The notes under the pieces were generated by a model. That model was not told where the DNA came from and searched no databases. It was given only the letters and a program-made list of their open reading frames with translations. A program made the position numbers and the translations under genes. Shown here piece after piece: positions 34,562 through 43,063 of a DNA stretch of 64,000 nucleotides. Source of the stretch: Sinorhizobium fredii NGR234 (lineage in GTDB: Bacteria > Pseudomonadota > Alphaproteobacteria > Rhizobiales > Rhizobiaceae). The stretch lies in the NCBI RefSeq assembly GCF_000018545.1, contig NC_012587.1, positions 1,612,001-1,676,000 of the forward strand, read 5' to 3'. Position 1 is the stretch's first letter, and every line of letters begins with the position of its first letter.

Positions 34562-36228
34562 TGTGGCGGCAAGGTTGCAATGTCCGCCATTGCGCAAAGT
34601 TAAAATGTCACTTTGGATACGTCTTCAGCCATTTAGAAATACGACACTCGGCATGTCCACTTGCGCTGAGGCAAGCCCCCGACCGGACCGGCTGGGCCGG
34701 GTTGCAAGGGAAGGGAGGGGGCGGGTGAGACGCACCTATCGGCTTTAGCTTTGAGACTATGAATGCAGCCGATTATTCCGCCGCATCAAGGTGGGAAAGC
34801 GCCTGCTGCCGCCGGGCGATGACTGCGGGATCGTTCATGAAATCCGTCCGCTTACCCGGCTTTCGCCCCCGCGGCTTGTAGCCTATCTTCTCGCTGTTGG
34901 TCTTCACCGCCGGCTTCGTCTGCTGCTCCTGACGTTCCTTGATGTAGGCCAGGACATCACCGAGCCGCTTGTTCTCGGTGATCGCCGCATGCGTCACCCG
35001 CTGGTTTTTGTCGAACACCTGGTAGGGCAGGGAATGCCCCTTCCAGCGCACATCCAGCCGGCCGTCCGCATAGGCATAGGTCTCGACATAGCGACCGACC
35101 AGCCCGCGCGTCACCTCGGTCTCCTCCAGCATGATCCGCTGGCGCTCGTAGGAGAACGTCAGTTGCGTGCCGACATAACGCTGCTCACGTTTGCACAGGA
35201 CGTCGCGCAGCCGATCCGGGGCAAGGTTCAGCGGCCGATGCAGATCATCAGATCGGGCAGGGGTAATGGCAAACTGCCGGTTATAGCGCTCCATGAACCG
35301 AGGCAGGAAAGCGTTGCCGTCGTCCATGCCGCAGATGCCCTCCAGGCGCAGATCCTTGATCAACCGATCCTGTAGCGTCCGGTTCATCCGCTCGACACGG
35401 CCCTTCGCCTGGCTTGAGTTTGCGCAAAGAATCTCGATGTTTAGCTCTGAAAGCGCGCGGCCGAACTGGGTCATGCCGTGGCCGCCCTTGGCATCCTTCT
35501 TCGCCACCCGGAACACCGAATGCTTGTCGGAATAGAAGGCGACCGGAGCACCATGCGCCTTCAGATAGAGTTCCAGTGCCTCGAAATACGTGAACGCACT
35601 TTCCGATCGTACGAACCGCAGCTGCATCAGCTTGCCGGTCGCATCGTCGATGAACACCAGCAGCGAACATGGCGGCCCGCGATCCTCAAACCAACGATGC
35701 TCGGATCCGTCGATCTGCACCAGTTCGCCATAGGCCTCGCGCCGCAACCGCGGCTGATGAAAGGTCCGCCGCTGCTTGCGCGACAGCCACAGGCCGGCCT
35801 CCGACATCCATTGGCGCAAGGTCTCGCGCGACACCGTCAGGCCGTCGCGCTCGGCGAGCTTCTCAGCGGCTAATGTCGGTCCGAAGTCCACATAGCACTC
35901 GCGTACGAGCGTCACGGCATAATCGCGCACGCCGTCACAAATCCGATTGTTCGATGGCCGGCCGATCGCCTTGTGCCGGATCGACGCCGCACCGCCAGCG
36001 CTGATCCGATCCAACAGACGACGCACCTGGCGGGTACTCAGGTCCAGCACATGTGCCGCCGACACCAACGTCATACGCCCGGCGATCACCTTCGACAAAA
36101 TCTCGATCCGCTGCAGGTCGCGCTCGCTCATCGCAATCATCCCATCCGCAATCTCCCAGGTCATCAAAACCCGGGGAGAGTGACATTCCAACTTTGCAGG
36201 AACAGGACACTTTAACTTTGCGGCTACA
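34562..36228 (-). mobile_element. Intact ISNCY-type insertion sequence (IS-A)
   Basis: The terminal inverted repeats start TGTGGCGGCAAGGTTGCAAT (left) and TGTAGCCGCAAAGTTAAAGT (right); the outer 24 bp match at 18 positions. A second copy of the unit, GCAAAGTTnnAATGTCAC, lies inside each end (left ~34595, right ~36198). The element is 1667 bp, carries one transposase gene and is flanked by CACGA at 34557-34561 and 36229-36233. The ends and the duplication were found by comparing flanks, so the boundaries are well supported. Confidence 0.85.
34773..36164 (-). CDS. ISNCY-family transposase of IS-A
   Basis: Using the ATG at 36164 the protein has 463 residues (MIAMSERD 24 bp in is an alternative). 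The open frame continues beyond the IS end, so the upstream ATG at 36239 cannot be native. An N-terminal HTH (VSAAHVLDLSTRQVRRLLDRI) precedes an integrase-type DDE core: D152 (VQIDGS), D213 (FYSDKHS) and E258 (GRVER). The gene appears intact. About 45% of residues appear shared by eye with the broken copy in the neighbouring element. Confidence 0.88.
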   Translation of the reverse strand: MTWEIADGMIAMSERDLQRIEILSKVIAGRMTLVSAAHVLDLSTRQVRRLLDRISAGGAASIRHKAIGRPSNNRICDGVRDYAVTLVRECYVDFGPTLAAEKLAERDGLTVSRETLRQWMSEAGLWLSRKQRRTFHQPRLRREAYGELVQIDGSEHRWFEDRGPPCSLLVFIDDATGKLMQLRFVRSESAFTYFEALELYLKAHGAPVAFYSDKHSVFRVAKKDAKGGHGMTQFGRALSELNIEILCANSSQAKGRVERMNRTLQDRLIKDLRLEGICGMDDGNAFLPRFMERYNRQFAITPARSDDLHRPLNLAPDRLRDVLCKREQRYVGTQLTFSYERQRIMLEETEVTRGLVGRYVETYAYADGRLDVRWKGHSLPYQVFDKNQRVTHAAITENKRLGDVLAYIKERQEQQTKPAVKTNSEKIGYKPRGRKPGKRTDFMNDPAVIARRQQALSHLDAAE

Positions 36229-36233
36229 CACGA
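36229..36233. repeat. Shared 5-bp target duplication between the two IS elements
   Basis: CACGA occurs exactly at three places: left of IS-A (34557-34561), between IS-A and IS-B (here) and right of IS-B (41329-41333). The middle copy serves both elements. This shows that one element inserted at the edge of the other, using the same target sequence. Confidence 0.85.
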
Positions 36234-36435
36234 TGTCACAGCTATTTAAAGATGAGACAAAGTAATCAACTTAGAAACGCGACATCATCCTATTCATTAT
36301 TACTGCGTTTGCAAGTATATTTACAAAGTACGAAGACGCGAGCCGCCGACCGGGTGGAGCTGGTCAGGGTTGCGCAGCCCGGTCGGCGGCGGATGGCTCC
36401 AGCTGCAAAATAAACTTCAGCTTGGACACCCCCGG

Positions 36436-37113
36436 TCACTCCGCCGCTTTCAGCTGCGCAAGGGCTTGTTGCCGCTTTGCGATGACCACCGGATCCTTGG
36501 TAAAATCCGTCTTCCGGCCAGGCTTCGTGCCGCGCTTTTGGTAGCCATTGCTCTGGCTGCCGTCGCGAATGCCGAACATATGATCCGTCTGGCCGGTGCG
36601 GCGCGGTCCGCCCTTGCTGCGCTGTTGCTCGCGTCCGGCCTGCATCTCGGCCACCAGCGCCAGCACGTCATCAAGGCGCTTGTTCTCAACCACCTCAGGG
36701 CGGTGCACCGAGCGCAACGTGTCGAAGGTTCTGTAGGGCAGGGACGTCCCCTCATGGGTGACCTCGAGGCGACCATCGGGATAGTCGCAGACAATGACCT
36801 TCTTGCCGGCGAGCGCCGTGGCGAGGTCGGTCGGATCGAGGATGAACATCACCTTGTCATAGCGCAGCGTCAGCGACTGCGACAGCTTGCGGATCTCCTT
36901 GCGGCACATGGCGCCATCGAGGTTCTCATGCGCGGCAAACGGCCGATGCATGTCCTTCGGATTGCGCGGCGCCTTGCCGAAGCGACGATTGAAGTCGGCC
37001 ATGAACTCCGGCGCATAGGCATTGGCCGCCGCGATCGTGTCGATGCCGCGCAGCCGCAGTTCCTTGACAAGCCGATCCTGCAGCGTCTGGTTTGCACGCT
37101 CGACGCGGCCTTT
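36436..37113 (-). pseudogene. 3' part of the IS-B transposase
   Basis: From the junction the frame reads KGRVERANQTLQDRLVKELR and continues to the stop at 36436 (..QQALAQLKAAE). It contains the catalytic glutamate and the C-terminal domain. It aligns with IS-A transposase from residue 254 on. The missing N-terminal part is at 40435-41183, separated by the recombinase element. Confidence 0.88.
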
Positions 37114-37151
37114 CTTTCAAGTCCAGGACTGCAGTTCGTACTGACACTCAA

Positions 37152-37421
37152 GTGCGTATAGAGTTCGAGGTCACGCACCCGTTCCATCCGTGGCGCGGCC
37201 AGCGCTTCGTGTTGTCGACACGCAAGCAGAACTGGGGCGAGGATCGCGTCATGTTCTACGACGCGGATGGGCGGCTTCGCTCGCTGCTTGCGTCATGGAC
37301 GGACGTCGCTGCACCCGATGTTTTCATTCAGATCGCGGCCGGTAGGTCGTTCGTGCGTCCAGATGATCTGGCAACCCTAGCCGCATTGATCGAGCAAATC
37401 GAGCGCAGCCATGGCGGCTGA
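37152..37421 (+). CDS. DUF5372-type protein of the recombinase element
   Basis: The GTG at 37152 gives 89 residues beginning VRIEFEVTHPFHPWRGQRF. The frame is open further left but runs into the IS-B junction, so the true N-terminus is uncertain. THPFHPWRGQ...LSTRKQNWGEDRVMFYDADGRLRSLLASWTDV resembles the DUF5372 family, small proteins that in my recollection accompany HTH and recombinase genes in proteobacterial mobile elements. Function unknown. It may help bind DNA or steer the recombinase. Confidence 0.7.
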   Translation: MRIEFEVTHPFHPWRGQRFVLSTRKQNWGEDRVMFYDADGRLRSLLASWTDVAAPDVFIQIAAGRSFVRPDDLATLAALIEQIERSHGG

Positions 37422-37553
37422 ATGCGTGTCAGGCAATTTATGCCGATTATGTAAATCTAATTATGCCGAATCATACGGGCGCTCACAGCGATAATTGCCT
37501 CTACATTGTAGTTATATGCAGCATAAACAGCCATATCGCCCGGCGTCGTTAGG

Positions 37554-37582
37554 TTGACACGTTCTCTATCGAGGCGTAATTT
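37554..37582 (+). promoter_or_regulatory. Promoter of the HTH gene in the recombinase element
   Basis: A perfect -35 box TTGACA (37554-37559) and TAATTT (37577-37582) are separated by 17 bp. The start would be about 25 bp before the HTH gene. The AT-rich 190 bp upstream also has a repeated TTATGCCGA motif (around 37439 and 37462) that may be an operator for the HTH protein. Confidence 0.65.
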
Positions 37583-37611
37583 GATTTACACCACTAGGAA
37601 GAGGTTATGCC

Positions 37612-38061
37612 ATGCCCAACGAGACCAAACGTGAGCGACTGCGCGAGCTCGGAGCACTCAATGCGCGGCCCGAAGCCGTCCGTGCACCCTGGTTTCGTGA
37701 GTCCACCTTCTTCGATCCTCTCGATCTCGTGCAGGTGAAGTACGAGATGCTGCGTCACGTCCAGGAGGATGGCGTCAACAAGGCCGATGCCGCCGCGCTT
37801 TTCGGTCTGTCGCGGCCAACCTACTATCAGGCCGAGGCCGCGTTCGAACGCGACGGCATTGCCGGCCTGCTGCCGCGCACCCGAGGGCCAAAGTCGGCCC
37901 ACAAACTCACCGACGAGGTCATGCAGCTCATCGAGCAGAACCAGCATGCGGGCGCCCCGCTGCAGGCGCGCTCCCTGGCAGAACTGCTGCATTCGACGCT
38001 CGGCATCAGTGTCCATCCCCGCAGCATCGAACGCGCGATCGCCCGTAAAAAAAAACGGTGA
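37612..38061 (+). CDS. Helix-turn-helix protein of the recombinase element
   Basis: The 149-residue protein starts at 37612 with GAGG 7 bp upstream. The central HTH (GVNKADAAALFGLSRPTYYQAEAAFERDGIAGLLPRTRGPK) is of the type in IS3/transposase-linked regulators, followed by a second helical domain ending SVHPRSIERAIARKKKR. It ends in a run of nine A (AAA AAA AAA CGG TGA). One nucleotide fewer would fuse it to the next frame. It probably regulates the element or helps the recombinase choose sites. Confidence 0.8.
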   Translation: MPNETKRERLRELGALNARPEAVRAPWFRESTFFDPLDLVQVKYEMLRHVQEDGVNKADAAALFGLSRPTYYQAEAAFERDGIAGLLPRTRGPKSAHKLTDEVMQLIEQNQHAGAPLQARSLAELLHSTLGISVHPRSIERAIARKKKR

Positions 38062-38080
38062 GCCCCATGCACGCACCCCG

Positions 38081-38347
38081 GTGCTACCGCGCAGCTGCAA
38101 GGATTTCTACGAGACGCTGCGCACCGCCGTCCTTTGCGGTCAGGCCTGCGCCAAGGACATGGGCGCCATCGTTTTCCACGGCCTTTGGCAAGGGCTGGCG
38201 GTGCTGATCGCGCAGCCTCCCCCGCCGACGCATCGGCGGCTGGAATCACGGCCTACGGCTTCGGTCGCAGTGCACGATCGCCAGCTCGTGCACATGCTCG
38301 CCAACATGGTGCTGGCAGCAGAGACCCGAGGGAACCATGTCTACTGA
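38081..38347 (+). CDS. 88-residue protein between HTH and recombinase genes
   Basis: A GTG at 38081 opens a frame (LPRSCKDFYETLRTAVLCGQACAKDMGAIVFHGLWQGLAVLIAQ) that ends 11 bp inside the recombinase gene, as in translationally coupled genes. The frame is also open upstream into the end of the HTH gene, so it may instead be expressed by slippage on the A9 run. Composition is protein-like, with an amphipathic helical N-terminal half. I do not recognise a family. Confidence 0.6.
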   Translation: MLPRSCKDFYETLRTAVLCGQACAKDMGAIVFHGLWQGLAVLIAQPPPPTHRRLESRPTASVAVHDRQLVHMLANMVLAAETRGNHVY

Positions 38348-40421
38348 CATCGCCATAAAGGTTGACGCCGACCATCTGCGGCGTGATGCATTCCTCTACG
38401 TGCGTCAGTCCTCGCTTCGTCAGGTGTTCGAGAACACCGAGAGCACCAAGCGGCAATACGCCCTGCGCGATCGCGCCGTGGCGCTGGGCTGGCCGATCGA
38501 ACGTGTCCACGTCATCGATAGCGACCTCGGCCTCTCCGGCGCGCAGTCGCAGGACCGCGACGGCTTCCAGCACCTGGTGAGCGAAGTGGCGATGGGACAT
38601 GCAGGGATCGTGCTGGGGCTGGAAGTGTCGCGCCTGGCACGCAACAATGCCGACTGGCACCGTCTCCTTGAGCTGGCCGCCTTGTCGCGCACGCTCATCA
38701 TGGACGAGGACGGCGTCTATGATCCGGCCTATTTCAACGACCGCATGCTGCTCGGCCTGAAGGGCACGATGAGCGAGGCCGAACTGCACATCCTGAAGTC
38801 GCGGCTGCAAGGCGGCATTCTCAACAAGGCGCGCCGCGGCGAACTCGAGATGCCGCTGCCGATCGGGTTGGTCTACACCCCTGACGCGCGGGTCGTGCTC
38901 GATCCCGACCGACAGATCCAGGACACGGTGCGGCTCCTGTTCGATACTTTCCGCCAGACCGGCTCGGCCTGCGCCGTCGTGCGCCGCCTGCGGGGCGAGA
39001 AGATCCTCTTTCCGCGGCGTATCCGTCGCGGCATCGGCAAGGGCGACGTCCTGTGGAACGAGATCGACCATTCCCGCGTGCTCCAGATCTTGCACAACCC
39101 GCGCTATGCCGGCGCCTTCGCCTATGGACGCACGCGCACCGCCTACAATGCCAAGCTGAAGCCCGTGCAACTGCGCGTGGCGAGATCCGACTGGCAGGTA
39201 CTGATTCCCGACGCCCACGACGGCTACATTTCCTGGGCCGAATACGAACGCAATCAGGCAGCCCTGGAACAGAACGCCACCGGTTTTTCACCCGGCCTGC
39301 GTGGACGCATGCCCCGCCAGGGCAGCGGCCTGTTGCAGGGACGGCTGCTGTGCGGCCGCTGCGGTGCACGCATGCGGGTCCATTACGAGCCGTTCGAGGG
39401 GCGGCTGCGCCCATATTACGTCTGCAACGAAGCCGTCGTGCGACACGCCGGCAAACACTGCCAATGGGTGCGCGGTGCTCCGGTCGACGAGGCGGTGAGC
39501 GCGCTACTGCTGGAGGTAATGGCGCCGGCAGCGATCGATGTCGCGCTTGCCGTGCAGCAGGAGATCACCCAGCGCGTGGAGCAGGCCGCGGCGCTGCGCG
39601 GCACGCAGCTGCAACGCGCCCGCTATGAGGCTGAACTGGCCCGCCGGCGCTACCTGAAGGTCGATCCGGACAACCGCCTGGTCGCCGACGCGCTGGAAGC
39701 CGACTGGAACGCACGGCTGCGCGACCTCGACGCACTCCAGCGCGAGCACGAGCGCCAGAACGAGGCCGACCACTCGCTGCTGGACGAGCCAGCGCAGCAG
39801 CGCATCAGGGCGCTGACCGCCGATTTCCCGCGCATCTGGAACGACGAGCGCACCGGTGCCGTCGAACGCAAGCGCATGCTCGGCCTTCTCATCGAAGACG
39901 TGACGCTGCTCGTCGACGATGAGGTCAACATCAACATCCGTTGGCGCGGCGGGCGCACGCAGAGCCTGTCGGTGGCCAGACCTCGGCCTATGTCGGTGAT
40001 ACGCAAGACGCCGGCACAGGTCGTGGCGTTGATCAACGAGCTGCTGGAGGCCACCAACGACCGGCAGATCGCCGCTCGTCTCAACGAACTCGGGCATCGC
40101 AACTGGCGCGGCGAACCCTTCACGCCGAAGAAGGTCATGCTCGTGCGCCGCACCTATGGTTTGAAGAGCCGGTACGAACGGCTGCGCGAGGGCGGCATGC
40201 TCACCGGCGAGGAAGTAGCCCAGCAGCTCGGCGTATGCGAATCGACCGTTCACCAACTCGGGCGCAAAGGCACTCTCAAGCGTCATCGATACGCCAGCAA
40301 CCATCGATACTTGTACGAACCGCCGGGCAACGTCAGACTCGAAAAAGGCGCCGGCAGTCGATATGGTGGCCGTCAACCCAGATTAATTGTCGCTCAACCA
40401 CTCCAACAAGGTGCATCGTGA
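38337..40421 (+). CDS. Large serine recombinase
   Basis: The 694-residue protein has an N-terminal resolvase domain (YVRQSSLRQV with the nucleophile near Ser25; SDLGLSGAQSQDRDGF; GLEVSRLARNN) and a recombinase domain (PLPIGLVY...ILHNPRYAGAFAYGRTR). A zinc ribbon follows (LLCGRCGARM...YYVCN...GKHCQWV), then a long coiled-coil/C-terminal region with an HTH-like EEVAQQLGVCESTVHQLGRKG near the end. This is the layout of large serine integrases/transposases, which recombine att sites without duplicating long targets. It is apparently intact, so the element may still be mobile or able to excise. Confidence 0.92.
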   Translation: MSTDIAIKVDADHLRRDAFLYVRQSSLRQVFENTESTKRQYALRDRAVALGWPIERVHVIDSDLGLSGAQSQDRDGFQHLVSEVAMGHAGIVLGLEVSRLARNNADWHRLLELAALSRTLIMDEDGVYDPAYFNDRMLLGLKGTMSEAELHILKSRLQGGILNKARRGELEMPLPIGLVYTPDARVVLDPDRQIQDTVRLLFDTFRQTGSACAVVRRLRGEKILFPRRIRRGIGKGDVLWNEIDHSRVLQILHNPRYAGAFAYGRTRTAYNAKLKPVQLRVARSDWQVLIPDAHDGYISWAEYERNQAALEQNATGFSPGLRGRMPRQGSGLLQGRLLCGRCGARMRVHYEPFEGRLRPYYVCNEAVVRHAGKHCQWVRGAPVDEAVSALLLEVMAPAAIDVALAVQQEITQRVEQAAALRGTQLQRARYEAELARRRYLKVDPDNRLVADALEADWNARLRDLDALQREHERQNEADHSLLDEPAQQRIRALTADFPRIWNDERTGAVERKRMLGLLIEDVTLLVDDEVNINIRWRGGRTQSLSVARPRPMSVIRKTPAQVVALINELLEATNDRQIAARLNELGHRNWRGEPFTPKKVMLVRRTYGLKSRYERLREGGMLTGEEVAQQLGVCESTVHQLGRKGTLKRHRYASNHRYLYEPPGNVRLEKGAGSRYGGRQPRLIVAQPLQQGAS

Positions 40422-40434
40422 TGTCCGCTCCTTT

Positions 40435-41183
40435 GCCTGCGGGGTATTGGCGCAGATGATGTCGATGTTGAGCTCATAAAGAGCCCGCCCGAACTGCGTC
40501 AGGCCGCTGGTTCTGTCCTTCTTGGAAGCATGGGTGGTGCGGAAGATGCCATGCTTGTCGCTGTAGAAGGCGATCGGCTTGCCCCATTGCTGCAAGTAGG
40601 CCTTCGTCGCGTGCAGATAGTCGAAGGTGTTCTCCGATCCGGCAAACCGCAGATGCAAGAGCTTGCCGGTGGCATCGTCGATATAGACGAGCAGGGCGCA
40701 TTTGGGACCGCGGTTCTCGAACCACCAATGCAGCGAGCCATCGATCTGCACGAGTTCGCCGAAACAATCGCGCCGGCCGCGCGGCTGGAAGACCCGCTTC
40801 TTGCGCTCGCGTCGCGACACCCAGAGGCCGGCTTCCATCATCCACTGCCGCAGCGTCTCCTTGCTGACGGCAATCCGGTGGCGTTCGATGAGCTTCTCGG
40901 CCGCCAAGGTCGGTCCGAAATCCGCATAATGCTCCCGCACCAGGTCGAGCACCAGGTTGCGGAAATCCTCGCTGTGACGCCGGTTGCTCGGACGGCCGCG
41001 CTTCTTCGAGACGAGACCGTCGGCGCCGGCCTTGTCATAGGCCTGCAACAGCCGGTGCACCTGACTGCGGCTGAGACGAAGCAACGCGGCCGCCTCGACG
41101 ACGGTCAGGCTGCGGCCGCGAATCCGCTGGATCAGTTCAAGACGATGCAATTCCTTCTGCGACATGGTGATCAAACAAGACAT
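40435..41183 (-). pseudogene. 5' part of the IS-B transposase
   Basis: The frame starts MSCLITMSQKELHRLELIQ (ATG 41183 after GGAG) and keeps the HTH (VVEAAALLRLSRSQVHRLLQAY) and the first two catalytic aspartates (VQIDGS, FYSDKHG). At ANTPQAK it runs into the recombinase element, where 14 or so foreign codons precede a stop. The catalytic glutamate is on the other side, so neither fragment can be active. Confidence 0.9.
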
Positions 41184-41431
41184 GACGACTCCGAACGCTC
41201 ATGGTCTCAACCACGCTTCACGTCGCCAGTCTTCCTTCCAAACGTTGACGTTTGACCAGCATCCCAAGAGGCGACGACTGTCGCATCTCTAACTGGCTCA
41301 TATGTCGCATCTCTAAAATGCCGTTACACACGAAAATCGCATAAGATAGATTATGGAACTAATCTATGTGGTTGCATATTGAGATATTACAACATAATCA
41401 AAGACTTGCCGTAAGATTCTAAGACCAGACG

Positions 41432-42268
41432 TTATGCCTCTTCCACGGTTGGCATATCGATCTCGAACTCCAGCCGCATCATGTCGTAAGCCGGCTCGAC
41501 ATGATCCGGCGTCTCGTCGCGCACAACATCATAATCCAGCGGCACGTGCATATGCGTCAGCACGGCGCGCTTCGGCTGCAGGCGTTCGATCCAGCCGAGC
41601 GATTGCACCAGCGACAGATGGCTCGGATGAAATTTGTACTGCAACGTATCGATGACCAGCAGATCGAGCCCCTCGAGCTTGCCGACGGTTTCGGTCGGAA
41701 AGTCGCTGACGTCGCTGCAATAGGCAAAATTGCCGACGCGGAAGCCCAGCGAATGAATGTTGCCGTGGAACTGCATCAATGGCTGGAATTCGATCGGTCC
41801 GCCGGCGCCGCGAACGCTAACCAGTGGAAGGTCCTCTGGAATGACGTGCGGCTCGACGATCGGCGGATAGCCGCTTCCAGGCGGCGATTCCAGGCAGTAA
41901 CGGAAGCCGTCGCGAATCCGGCCCATGGTAAACGCGTCCGCCCAGATCGGCACACGCTTGCGATTTTCGATGACGAAGCCGCGCAGATCGTCGATCCCGT
42001 GTAGATGATCCGCATGCGCGTGGGTGTAAAGCACGGCATCGATATGGCGCACATTGGCAGCCACCATCTGGCTGCGGAAATCGGGACCGGTATCGATGAC
42101 CACGGTCGTCCTGCCGCCGTCCGGCGCAATCTGCTCCACGAGCAGAGCGGCTCTCGAACGCCGATTGCGTGGGTTTGACGGATCGCAGGCGCCCCAATCG
42201 CCGGTGATGCGCGGCACCCCGGGCGAAGAGCCGCAGCCCAGGATGGTGAAGACCCGTTGGAACGCCAT
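41432..42268 (-). CDS. MBL-fold phosphodiesterase (PhnP-like)
   Basis: The ATG at 42268 with GAGG 7 bp upstream gives 278 residues. Metallo-beta-lactamase motifs are clear: ILGCGSSPGVPR at the N-terminus, THAHADHLHGIDDLR as the HxHxDH metal site, and later FHGNIHSLG, YCSDVSD and THMHVPLDYD. The family includes PhnP phosphoribosyl cyclic phosphodiesterase and other phosphoesterases. Here it is the last gene of a metG-tatD operon, 1 bp after the tatD stop, which suggests nucleotide or RNA metabolism rather than phosphonate use. Confidence 0.87.
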   Translation of the reverse strand: MAFQRVFTILGCGSSPGVPRITGDWGACDPSNPRNRRSRAALLVEQIAPDGGRTTVVIDTGPDFRSQMVAANVRHIDAVLYTHAHADHLHGIDDLRGFVIENRKRVPIWADAFTMGRIRDGFRYCLESPPGSGYPPIVEPHVIPEDLPLVSVRGAGGPIEFQPLMQFHGNIHSLGFRVGNFAYCSDVSDFPTETVGKLEGLDLLVIDTLQYKFHPSHLSLVQSLGWIERLQPKRAVLTHMHVPLDYDVVRDETPDHVEPAYDMMRLEFEIDMPTVEEA

Positions 42269-42269
42269 G

Positions 42270-43049
42270 TCATAGCCTCGGCATCTTGGCAAAGACACGC
42301 AAGGCGTTTTCCGTGGTGATTTCCGCAATCTCCTCCATGGAGACGCCAATGGATTCGGCCAGCACCTCGGCCGTGTGCGCAACATAGGCCGGTTCGTTAC
42401 GCTTGCCGCGGAAAGGCTTCGGCGCCAGATAAGGCGCGTCCGTCTCGACAATCAGCCGATCGCGTGGAACCGTTTTGGCGATATCCCTCAGTTCCTGCGA
42501 TTTCGGAAAGGTGAGAATTCCGGAAAAGGAGACATAGCCGCCGAGCTCGACGCCGACACGCGCCAGTTCCGCTCCCGAGGAAAAGCAATGCAGAAGGAAA
42601 GGGAAGGCACCCTTCCCCGCTTCCTCCGTCAGGATCGCAGCCATCTCCTCGTCCGCCGACCGGCTGTGAATGACGAGCGGCAAGCCGGTTTCGCGCGCCG
42701 CCGCTATGTGGCGATGCAAGCCTTCCACCTGTGCCTCGCGCGGCGCGTTGTCATAGAAATAGTCGAGGCCTGCTTCGCCGATTGCAACGACCTTGGGATG
42801 TGCCGACAGGCGCACGAGATCCGCCGTCGTGATATCCAGCTCTTCGTCGGCATTGTGCGGATGCGTGCCGACCGAGCAGAAGACGTTCTCGTATGTCTCG
42901 GCGATCGCCAATATCGTCTCGAACCGCTTTACCCGGGTCGAGATCGTCACCATCTGGGTCACGCCTGCCTGCCGGGCGCGCTCGATGATGGCGTCGCGTT
43001 CGGCGTCGAAGTCCGGAAAATCCAGATGGCAGTGCGTGTCGATCAGCAT
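42270..43049 (-). CDS. tatD: TatD-family metal-dependent hydrolase (DNase)
   Basis: The start at 43049 (MLIDTHCHLDFPDF) gives 259 residues, the normal TatD size; the open frame upstream belongs to other frames of metG. Metal-binding residues are in DTHCHLD, AIGEAGLDYF, LVIHSRSADEE, LHCFSSG and VETDAPYLAP. Such enzymes are 3'-5' exonucleases for DNA/RNA ends. It lies 14 bp after metG and directly before the MBL gene, the conserved bacterial metG-tatD-MBL arrangement. Confidence 0.93.
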   Translation of the reverse strand: MLIDTHCHLDFPDFDAERDAIIERARQAGVTQMVTISTRVKRFETILAIAETYENVFCSVGTHPHNADEELDITTADLVRLSAHPKVVAIGEAGLDYFYDNAPREAQVEGLHRHIAAARETGLPLVIHSRSADEEMAAILTEEAGKGAFPFLLHCFSSGAELARVGVELGGYVSFSGILTFPKSQELRDIAKTVPRDRLIVETDAPYLAPKPFRGKRNEPAYVAHTAEVLAESIGVSMEEIAEITTENALRVFAKMPRL

Positions 43050-43063
43050 CGGTTCGCTCTCGC

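Larger units (their letters stand above)
37114..40434 (+). mobile_element. Serine-recombinase mobile element inserted in IS-B
   Basis: Joining 37113 to 40435 restores one continuous transposase frame (..NTPQAK-GRVER..), so the insert is precisely defined to within a few bases. Both junctions carry CCTTT, either a 5-bp duplication or part of a recombination core. The element holds four plus-strand genes (DUF5372-like, HTH, 88-residue protein, large serine recombinase) and no other cargo. No terminal inverted repeats were found, as expected for a serine-integrase-type element. Its right end is only 13 bp after the recombinase stop. Confidence 0.8.
36234..41328 (-). mobile_element. Second ISNCY-type element (IS-B), interrupted
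   Basis: The terminal repeats TGTCACAGCTATTTAAAGAT (left, 36234) and TGTAACGGCATTTTAGAGAT (right, reading inward from 41328) match at 20 of 26 positions. Each end has an internal second unit, TTAGAnAnGCGACA. Without the inserted recombinase element the IS would be about 1.77 kb. CACGA flanks both sides. Its transposase is split into two parts by the 37114-40434 insertion, so it is inactive as it stands. Confidence 0.82.

Noticed and set aside
36164..36239. N-terminal extension of the IS-A transposase up to 36239
   Set aside because: It crosses the right terminal repeat and the CACGA duplication into IS-B, so it cannot be part of the native gene.
37092..37151. Upstream start of the DUF5372-type gene at 37092
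   Set aside because: It lies in the IS-B transposase sequence outside the inserted element. The GTG at 37152 is inside and nearer to the usual N-terminus.
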